DNA of 22,073 nucleotides from Lachnospiraceae bacterium (lineage in GTDB: Bacteria; Bacillota_A; Clostridia; Lachnospirales; Lachnospiraceae). Shown piece after piece: positions 16,415 through 22,073 of this stretch (within the stretch, counting starts at the first letter, position 1; every line of letters starts with the position of its first letter). The translations under genes were made by a program, and so were the position numbers. The stretch lies in the NCBI GenBank assembly GCA_017621115.1, contig JAGATU010000073.1:1-22073 (forward strand). The letters run 5' to 3'. The notes under the pieces are model-generated. The model did not search any database. It worked only from the letters and a program-made list of their open reading frames with translations, and was not told where the DNA came from.

Positions 16415-17926
16415 TTATGAAATCTTCTCATATGTGAGTGCAAAAATATTTTTCTCCACCGCATAAATATCATGGGCGTCATTCTCTCTTACAGCAAGAT
16501 AATCGCCTACTTTACCGAGCATGTATTTTTCTTCGTCCCATGCCGTAAAAATCTTGGTAGTCTTCTCAAGCGGTTTTGCATATATTCTCGCATGGTCCAT
16601 TGTCACACAACTTCCCGCAAATTCTGTGATCTGCTTTGTCGTATTGTCCTGCCTGTTTTTAATGGAAGGAATGTATTTCATCTGAATGGAAGTATCCTTT
16701 AAATCGGAACTCTCGGACAATATGCGGTATGATTTGGCAAATTTATCCGCCTTAATCGGATATACTTCACCCTTGATACCGATCATAATAATCACATCAT
16801 CAGTCACCTTAACATCGACATCGCCTTCCAACGTACGCACCATAATATCCGTTCCCACAGGATAAATATTGCTCGGACGCACGAAGCCGAGTACGAGTTC
16901 TTTTTTCTGATACAATTCCATATCCGATGTATCAGCCGCCTGTTCCTTGGCATAAATTATATCCGTCTGCTCAAAATAATCATTCATACGTTCGCCAAAA
17001 TACGATTCCGTATGAACACCTTCATACTGCTTCTCATACAGACGCTTACTGATAAATCCGCCGGCTTTTTCCACATGTCCGCCACCGGAACCGATGCCTT
17101 CACATAAGAATTCCGCAAGTTCATTGGCACGCACTTCCTTAATACAACTGCGCACGGAAATCTTGATACCGTCATTTAAAATATTGTAAACAACGCAGGA
17201 ATCCACGGCATCCACCTGCAAAAGGAAATCGCTGATAAGACCTAAAATATTCGGGTCACACGGAGCTGATTTGATAATCGCATAACGGTACTGCTCGTTG
17301 TAAATATTACGGATCATCGCAATACCGGCCGTTTCCAACTCTTCCAGCGAAATATTTGCATTACGGAACCGGCGTATCATGCTCTGGTTCACAGTCACAC
17401 TTTCACGCATATCCAAATCAATCGGATTATACAATTCGGCAAACTGGTTGGTATCGGTAAACAAACCGTAATACAAAGCCGTTCCGATATGGGGATCGTC
17501 ATTTACCGGATACTTTTCTTCTTCCAACATATGCCAGACTACCGTAGAACAACTTCCCAGTTCTGACTGAATCTCGCACATTTCATTTACTTCCATTTCA
17601 ATCTGATGATGGTCAATTACTGCCACATTGGCTGCTTCTGTTTTTTCTACATTGCCCTCCCCATACTGGCAATCCACCAAAACAAGCAATTCATCATCAA
17701 GCACCGTTACATCCCTATGTTCAATCGGAATCTCCAGTTCCTCTACCATTAATACCAAGTTGGACTTATGTATTTTAAACTTGCCGCCGTAAAAAAGTAC
17801 CGCCTCTTTTCCCTTATCCGTAAAATAGCGGTATAATGCATAGCCGGAACCAATTGCATCCGCATCCGGATTGTCATGGCACTGGATATATACTTTTCTA
17901 TACTGTAATAAATCTGAAAGTTTCAC
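16415..17926 (-). CDS. DHH family phosphoesterase with repeated C-terminal extension
   Basis: Residues 1-300 are a DHH/DHHA1 (NrnA-like) phosphoesterase. Metal-binding motifs are HDNPDADAIGS (17-27), VDCQ (84-87), DHH (105-107) and the DHHA1 signature GSGGGHVEKAGG (279-290). Such enzymes hydrolyse nanoRNA, pAp or cyclic dinucleotide products. The remaining 200 residues are unusual. EVYPIKADKFAKSYRIL (387-403) resembles DIYAVEKNIFALTYEKI (486-502), so the tail holds two related units, the second with a GKVGDYLAV stretch like PGDYG domains. The substrate is unknown. The start is GTG 17926-17924 with AGGTGA 6 nt upstream. A TTTACT-N17-TATTGT promoter lies at 17992-17964. Catalytic domain sure; function of the tail not. 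Confidence 0.85.
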   Translation of the reverse strand: MKLSDLLQYRKVYIQCHDNPDADAIGSGYALYRYFTDKGKEAVLFYGGKFKIHKSNLVLMVEELEIPIEHRDVTVLDDELLVLVDCQYGEGNVEKTEAANVAVIDHHQIEMEVNEMCEIQSELGSCSTVVWHMLEEEKYPVNDDPHIGTALYYGLFTDTNQFAELYNPIDLDMRESVTVNQSMIRRFRNANISLEELETAGIAMIRNIYNEQYRYAIIKSAPCDPNILGLISDFLLQVDAVDSCVVYNILNDGIKISVRSCIKEVRANELAEFLCEGIGSGGGHVEKAGGFISKRLYEKQYEGVHTESYFGERMNDYFEQTDIIYAKEQAADTSDMELYQKKELVLGFVRPSNIYPVGTDIMVRTLEGDVDVKVTDDVIIMIGIKGEVYPIKADKFAKSYRILSESSDLKDTSIQMKYIPSIKNRQDNTTKQITEFAGSCVTMDHARIYAKPLEKTTKIFTAWDEEKYMLGKVGDYLAVRENDAHDIYAVEKNIFALTYEKIS

Positions 17927-17963
17927 GTTTTTTCACCTATTTCCCCATTATTAACATGATAAT

Positions 17964-17992
17964 ACAATACCATACTTGGATATTTAAGTAAA
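17964..17992 (-). promoter_or_regulatory. Candidate promoter of the DHH phosphoesterase gene
   Basis: TTTACT (17992-17987), 17 nt, TATTGT (17969-17964) with an extended TGG upstream of the -10 box. Confidence 0.4.
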
Positions 17993-18031
17993 ATGGATTT
18001 CTTATTTTTGGATGTAATATTATTCATTTTC

Positions 18032-18040
18032 TGGTACAAT
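18032..18040 (+). promoter_or_regulatory. Candidate extended -10 promoter of the membrane protein gene
   Basis: TGG-TACAAT (18032-18040) is a good extended -10 with no clear -35, about 32 nt before the ATG. AGGAGA lies 10 nt upstream of the ATG, a slightly long spacing. Confidence 0.4.
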
Positions 18041-18071
18041 AAACACATCTTGTTATAGGAGATACTGTTTT

Positions 18072-19508
18072 ATGAAAAAAAGACTTTCCGTTGAGCACAT
18101 CCGCATCCTGCTTATGCTGCTCACTTTATTTATTTGTATGATGACTTTTGCCGCCGTACAGCCTTTTGGTGACGGACCGGATGAGATCAACCGTTTCAAG
18201 CTGGTTGAATATATATACAATCACGGCGCTCTCCCCGTCGGGGATGACCCGGAAGTATTAATTGACGGCTACGGCGGGTCTTATGCCTTCCAGCCGATGC
18301 TGACTTATATCATTGACGGTTATCTGCTTCGTGCCGTGCGCGTGCTGGAACCGACTTTGGAGATGCGTGTGTTTATTTCCCGATTGGTAAATATCTTTAT
18401 CGGATTGCTTACCGCTGTCTATGTAAAAAAACTGTCGGACTACCTTTTTGAGAGCAAAAAAACAGCCTGGGCATTCACCCTTGCCGTTGTATTTTTACCA
18501 CAGAATCTATTTATTCACACCTATGTAAATACCGATTCCATGGGGCTTTTGTCTATAGCAATTGTCCTGTATGCTTTAGCAAAAGGTATGCGCAATGATT
18601 TTGACAGAAGCAGTTGTATCACACTGGCGGTTGGTATTATTCTGTGCGCACTGTCCTACTATAACTGTTACGGAATTGTGGTTTGTGCGGTATTGCTATT
18701 TGCGTTGTACTTCTTTAAAAAGTTTCGAGTTGCTTCTGATAGTACACAGAATCTGCCAGTTTACGATTACCGTTCCCTTTTACGCAAAGGTATCTTTATC
18801 AGTGTAATCGTCCTTATTGGAATTGCGTGGTGGTTTATACGCAATGCTATCCTGTATGACGGCGACTTCCTTGCAATGGAAGCCAGAGCCTTATGCGCGG
18901 CCGAGACCAGCATCGAATCACTGAATCCATTGACACGTGAAACCTACCAAAAGATGGGCGTTCCTCTTAAGGAGATGGTATTCGGTACCGATTATTTTAC
19001 CCTTGTATGGAAAAGTTTTATCGCCATGTTCGGACCGATGGCAATTCCGACCCATCACTATATCTATATGGCATTTAGGGATTTATTCTTTGTAGCAGTA
19101 GTTGGTCTTCTGATTCCAAAAAAGACTTCTGTTTTGACATGGACCAATAAATACAGTAAATGGCTGATGCACGGTATTATGGCACTCGCCATTGTAATTC
19201 CGGTAATACTGGCTCTGTATTATTCTTACACTTACGATTTCCAGCCACAGGGCCGCTACTATTTACCGATGATCGTACCGTTTATGTATTTCCTTGCCAT
19301 GGGATTTGAGAAGATTGTTGATGTTGTAGAATGGTGTGTTGGAAAGTTCTTTGGAACAATCTCCAAAGGTCAAGAAAGAACAGCATCTAAAGACAGAATT
19401 ATGACATTATCAGGCGCGTTCATATACCATTTGTTATATGCATTTTTAACAGCATGTTTATTATATGCAACCTTTATTTCGATGTTAGGCTATTATACTA
19501 CAAATTAA
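18072..19508 (+). CDS. Polytopic membrane protein, GT-C glycosyltransferase-like (PMT/DUF2142-type)
   Basis: This 478-residue protein has about 10-12 hydrophobic helices. The first extracytoplasmic loop begins GDGPDEINRFKLVEYI (33-48), with D34, D37 and E38 where PMT/ArnT and DUF2142 proteins keep a catalytic acidic pair after TM1. A YGGSYAFQPMLTYIIDGYLL stretch follows. Other family-like segments are FTLAVVFLPQNLFIHTYVNT (TM3-4 loop) and YDFQPQGRYYLPMIVPFMYF near the C terminus. Such enzymes transfer sugars from lipid-phosphate donors onto lipids, proteins or cell-wall polymers outside the membrane. Acceptor and donor are unknown, since no other glycan gene is nearby. It stands alone, convergent with araR, and element 3 starts 2 nt past its stop. 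Family is a moderate-confidence inference. Confidence 0.7.
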   Translation: MKKRLSVEHIRILLMLLTLFICMMTFAAVQPFGDGPDEINRFKLVEYIYNHGALPVGDDPEVLIDGYGGSYAFQPMLTYIIDGYLLRAVRVLEPTLEMRVFISRLVNIFIGLLTAVYVKKLSDYLFESKKTAWAFTLAVVFLPQNLFIHTYVNTDSMGLLSIAIVLYALAKGMRNDFDRSSCITLAVGIILCALSYYNCYGIVVCAVLLFALYFFKKFRVASDSTQNLPVYDYRSLLRKGIFISVIVLIGIAWWFIRNAILYDGDFLAMEARALCAAETSIESLNPLTRETYQKMGVPLKEMVFGTDYFTLVWKSFIAMFGPMAIPTHHYIYMAFRDLFFVAVVGLLIPKKTSVLTWTNKYSKWLMHGIMALAIVIPVILALYYSYTYDFQPQGRYYLPMIVPFMYFLAMGFEKIVDVVEWCVGKFFGTISKGQERTASKDRIMTLSGAFIYHLLYAFLTACLLYATFISMLGYYTTN

Positions 19509-19510
19509 AT

Positions 19511-19673
19511 CTGACAGATGCACAAATAGGGCGGGGATATAGTTCTGTAAACGACCCTTCGTTGACATCGGTACTTAACGAGGTTTTTTCGAATTTAGTA
19601 CCGTTATGTCAAAAGAGGAGCGAAAGCGTGTCGTGCACAGAACTATATCCCCGCCCTATTTAAGTATCTGTCA
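19511..19673. ncRNA. Element 3: approximately 80-nt core on a long stem (second copy of the element 2 core)
   Basis: Outer CTGACAGAT (19511-19519) pairs with ATCTGTCAG (19665-19673). After a 4-nt internal loop, 24 perfect base pairs join 19524-19547 (AAATAGGGCGGGGATATAG...) and 19638-19661. Inside is the core 19553-19632, which matches 12578-12656 with about five substitutions and one indel, including GACCCTTCGTTGACATCGGT and AGAGGAGCGAAAGCGTGTC. The arms share no sequence with those of element 2. It fills the whole gap between the convergent GT-C gene (ends 19508) and araR (ends 19678), so it probably also serves as a terminator. T-runs next to it are weak. Confidence 0.65.
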
Positions 19674-19677
19674 GTTA

Positions 19678-20763
19678 TTATTCTCTTCTCTTTGTCGACT
19701 CTCTGACAATGAGTTCCGACTCCATCACAATATGCATCTTGTCCGCTTCCGGTTTCTCACCCTTCATCAGTTTCACCAAAAGCTCTGCTGCCGTCTCACC
19801 GAGGCCTCTCTGCGGATGGCGCATGGTTGTAAGCGGCACCTTGAAATTGCTTGCAAAGTCCGAATCATCAAATCCGGTTACCGACACATCGTTTGGAACG
19901 CCATACCCTTTTTCTTCCAAAGCGTTAATAACCGTAATGGCTGTCATGTCGTTATAACATACAATACTGTCTACCCTTTCCTGTTCCACCTGTTCCACAA
20001 TGGTTTCAATCGGAAGTGCCCTCGCATCCTCGGTATGGAACCAGATAATCAGAGACGGGTCGTACCAAATACCGGCTTCTTTTAGCGCACGGACATAGCC
20101 ATTATGCCGCATCAGTCCCTGTCTGTCATCCGCCTTGAAGATTCCGGCGATACGGGTATGTCCCAGTTCTATCAGATGCTTTGTAATCTGATAACCGCCC
20201 TTTTCGTCATCAAGGATGACATACGGAACATCCTCCATTCCGTGATACACACCCTGCATAAATACATAAGGAATATTATATCTGTCAAGCATCGAGAATA
20301 CACCGCGGTTCTTGTAAGCAATCTGTGTCTTACTCGGTTCAATAATCAGTCCGTCGATATTTTTCTTAACCAGTTCTTCCAGGCACTTAGCTTCGTATTT
20401 ACGATAATTGTGGGTACTCTTTAAAAGAATACTATAGCCTTCCTCTTCCAACGTCTCATCAATTCCCTGCAAAATATTCGGAAAAATATAGTTGGAAAGG
20501 AAAGTCATAACAACCGCAACATTACCGGAACTCTCACCCTGTTTTACGGTATCGCAACAGAATGTACCGCGACCATGCTCCGCATACAAAAAGCCTTCAT
20601 TACGCAGGATATCAATCGCTTTACGGACGGTCTGTCTGCTGATATCGTATTCTCTTGCAAGTACATTCTCGGAAGATATCTTATCGCCCGGCTTAATCTC
20701 GCCCGACATAATCTGCTGTTTTAAATCTTCTACCAGTTTGGCACATTTCATCTGTTTTTCCAT
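19678..20763 (-). CDS. araR: AraR-type repressor (GntR DNA-binding domain plus LacI-like sugar sensor)
   Basis: The product is 361 residues, the size of Bacillus AraR. The N-terminal GntR winged HTH (about 5-70) contains GDKISSENVLAREYDISRQT and VRKAIDILRNEGFLYAEHGR. The rest (about 80-361) is a periplasmic-binding-fold sensor like LacI/GalR, with VPYVILDDEKGGYQITKHLI, LGHTRIAGIFKADDRQGLMR and VSVTGFDDSDFASNFKVPLT. In known cases L-arabinose releases the repressor from operators at arabinose genes. Its place right after araD, 24 nt downstream with AAGGGG before the ATG, supports this role. No operator is in the window because the operon promoter lies further right. The ligand is inferred from context; another pentose is possible. 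Confidence 0.88.
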   Translation of the reverse strand: MEKQMKCAKLVEDLKQQIMSGEIKPGDKISSENVLAREYDISRQTVRKAIDILRNEGFLYAEHGRGTFCCDTVKQGESSGNVAVVMTFLSNYIFPNILQGIDETLEEEGYSILLKSTHNYRKYEAKCLEELVKKNIDGLIIEPSKTQIAYKNRGVFSMLDRYNIPYVFMQGVYHGMEDVPYVILDDEKGGYQITKHLIELGHTRIAGIFKADDRQGLMRHNGYVRALKEAGIWYDPSLIIWFHTEDARALPIETIVEQVEQERVDSIVCYNDMTAITVINALEEKGYGVPNDVSVTGFDDSDFASNFKVPLTTMRHPQRGLGETAAELLVKLMKGEKPEADKMHIVMESELIVRESTKRRE

Positions 20764-20787
20764 ACGAAAATCCCCTTCGTATCCGTA

Positions 20788-21483
20788 TTAGTTCTGTCCG
20801 TAGTACGCATTTGCTCCGTGTTTTCTGAAGAAATGCTTATCTTTTAAATAATCAGGAGCTTTAGCAGCCTGTGGATTGATAGTTTCTGTCTTGGTTGCCA
20901 TCTTAGCCACTTCTTCCAAAACAACTGCATTGTGTACGGCTTCGTGCGCATCTTTGCCCCATGCAAAAGGACCATGGTTCGTACAAAGAACAGCCGGTGT
21001 ATGCATTGGGTTAATGCCTGCATTTTCAAATGTCTCAATAATGACAACACCCGTGTTCTTCTCATAGGCCTCTTCAAGTTCTGCAGGTGTTAATACTCTT
21101 GCACAAGGAATGTCACCGTAGAAATAGTCTGCATGGGTGGTTCCGTAAAGAGGAATGCTTCTGCCTGCCTGAGCCCAGGATGTTGCTTCCGGAGAATGGG
21201 TATGTACCACGCCACCGATTTCCGGATATTTCTTATAAAGTTCGATATGTGTTGCGGTATCTGAAGACGGTTTGTATCTTCCTTCGATGCGGTTACCGTC
21301 AAGGTCCATAACCACCATATCATCCGGAGTCATGGTCTCGTAATCCACACCGCTTGGCTTAATTACAAAATAACCGGTCTCTCTATCGATTTCACTGACA
21401 TTACCCCAGGTAAAAGTAACCAGCCCGTATTTTGGAAGAAGCATATTGGCTTCATACACGCGTTTCTTTAATTCTTCTAACAT
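20788..21483 (-). CDS. araD: L-ribulose-5-phosphate 4-epimerase
   Basis: The product is 231 residues, the same length as E. coli AraD, from ATG 21483-21481 (MLEELKKRV), which has AAAGGA 7-8 nt upstream. A longer reading from TTG 21525 has no RBS and would run through the hairpin. It is a class II aldolase-fold enzyme: the zinc ligands H94 and H96 ([10 protein letters not shown]) and H170 ([10 protein letters not shown]), D75 (KPSSDTATH), the catalytic D119 (THADYFYGD) and Y228 (AYYGQN) correspond, by a one-residue shift, to those known in E. coli. It converts L-ribulose-5-P to D-xylulose-5-P, the last step of L-arabinose breakdown into the pentose phosphate pathway. It is cotranscribed with the FGGY kinase and araR. 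Confidence 0.96.
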   Translation of the reverse strand: MLEELKKRVYEANMLLPKYGLVTFTWGNVSEIDRETGYFVIKPSGVDYETMTPDDMVVMDLDGNRIEGRYKPSSDTATHIELYKKYPEIGGVVHTHSPEATSWAQAGRSIPLYGTTHADYFYGDIPCARVLTPAELEEAYEKNTGVVIIETFENAGINPMHTPAVLCTNHGPFAWGKDAHEAVHNAVVLEEVAKMATKTETINPQAAKAPDYLKDKHFFRKHGANAYYGQN

Positions 21484-21506
21484 AGTATATTCCTTTCTTT
21501 TCAAAT

Positions 21507-21531
21507 AAGAGGTTGTCAGGGACAACCTCTT
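21507..21531 (-). other. Intercistronic hairpin between the FGGY kinase gene and araD
   Basis: AAGAGGTTGTC / GACAACCTCTT is an 11-bp perfect stem with a 3-nt loop, in the 55-nt gap between the kinase stop and the araD start. It has no T-run, so it is more likely a processing or stability element than a full terminator. Confidence 0.7.
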
Positions 21532-21538
21532 ACAATTC

Positions 21539-22073
21539 TTATATCAAAGATTCTACTGCTGCTCTTTCAATCGGAAGACCTGCATTGTAACGCTTGATGA
21601 ACTCGTTGAATCCTTCTACGTCTTTTGCATCCGGAGCAAGTGTGGTACCTTCTTCTCCGGCAAATACCTTCTTATCGAGGAATGCTTCCAAAGTCTCGCC
21701 TTCTTCTTTCTGTACCATATATGCTGCAAGCAATGCGATACCCCATGCACCGCCTTCACCTGCTGTTTCCATAACGGTTACAGGACAGTTAAGAGCTGCT
21801 GCCAATAATTTCTGGCCAACAACCGGAGTCTTGAATAAACCGCCGTGGCCTGTAATTTTATCTAATTTAACGCCTTCTTTTGCAAGAATATCATTACCTA
21901 CTTTGAGAACACCGAGTGATGTAAGAAGGTGTACTCTCATAAAGTTGGCAAGGTTAAACTTGCTGTCAGGTTTGCGGACAAATAAAGGACGTCCTTCTTC
22001 AAAGCCTGTAATATGCTCGCCGGAGAAATAGTTGTATGCGAGTAATCCGCCACAATCCGCATCTCCTTCCATA
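21539..22073 (-). CDS. FGGY-family carbohydrate kinase, C-terminal part (ribulokinase/xylulokinase-type)
   Basis: Only the last 178 residues are in the window; the gene continues off the right edge, and the first Met seen (22072) is internal. The segment matches the C-terminal ATPase domain of FGGY sugar kinases: [40 protein letters not shown], then [20 protein letters not shown], the usual adenosine-binding region. The kinase phosphorylates a ketopentose or related sugar in the cytosol. With araD and araR following, L-ribulose is the likely substrate, which would make it an AraB equivalent. D-xylulose kinase remains possible, so no symbol is given. It is 55 nt before araD and part of the same operon. 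Confidence 0.88.
   Translation of the reverse strand, partial: MEGDADCGGLLAYNYFSGEHITGFEEGRPLFVRKPDSKFNLANFMRVHLLTSLGVLKVGNDILAKEGVKLDKITGHGGLFKTPVVGQKLLAAALNCPVTVMETAGEGGAWGIALLAAYMVQKEEGETLEAFLDKKVFAGEEGTTLAPDAKDVEGFNEFIKRYNAGLPIERAAVESLI

Noticed and set aside
21484..21525. Upstream TTG start for AraD
   Set aside because: No RBS, translation through the intercistronic hairpin, and a length unlike the 231-residue family norm.

Overview
The window looks like a chromosomal segment of an anaerobic Bacillota, most likely a member of the Lachnospiraceae or a close relative. This is inferred from the protein families (AddAB instead of RecBCD, a clostridial-type GlnRS, DUF2225 and DUF6062-like proteins, a GntR/LacI-type AraR), strong AGGAGG-type ribosome binding sites, several TTG/GTG starts and moderate GC content. 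No rRNA, tRNA, CRISPR array, phage gene or transposase was found.

Layout. At the left edge is an FMN-binding, PNPOx-like stress protein gene (minus strand, cut by the window) with an in-frame stop at codon 6. It lies downstream of a WYL-domain regulator, with a palindrome between them. Positions 1397-1708 hold a 312-nt near-complete inverted repeat that runs into the stop codon of a MATE efflux gene. Next comes the minus-strand cluster addB-addA-MATE (10220 to 1705): DNA double-strand-break processing followed by a transporter. A terminator separates it from a uracil permease gene (minus). A TetR-type regulator is divergent from the permease and has a good promoter and palindromic operator. 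Then follow a DUF6062-like cysteine-rich protein (minus), a 62-residue cysteine-rich membrane peptide (plus), an operon of glnS and a DUF2225 protein (minus), a DHH phosphoesterase with an internally repeated C-terminal extension (minus) and a polytopic GT-C-like membrane protein (plus). The right end holds the 3' part of a pentose operon, all on minus: an FGGY kinase (partial), araD, and an AraR-type repressor.

The most unusual content is non-coding. Between two pairs of convergent genes (12542-12690 and 19511-19673) lie two copies of an approximately 80-nt core. The cores are nearly identical to each other, but each sits on a long stem whose arms are unrelated between the copies while complementary within each copy. 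This suggests a structured RNA, or a small element inserted into terminator loops. The 1397-1708 element has the same topology on a larger scale and may be a diverged relative. These three are the best candidates for something poorly described. The published skipping-rope RNA motif is a possible match from memory only and was not checked.
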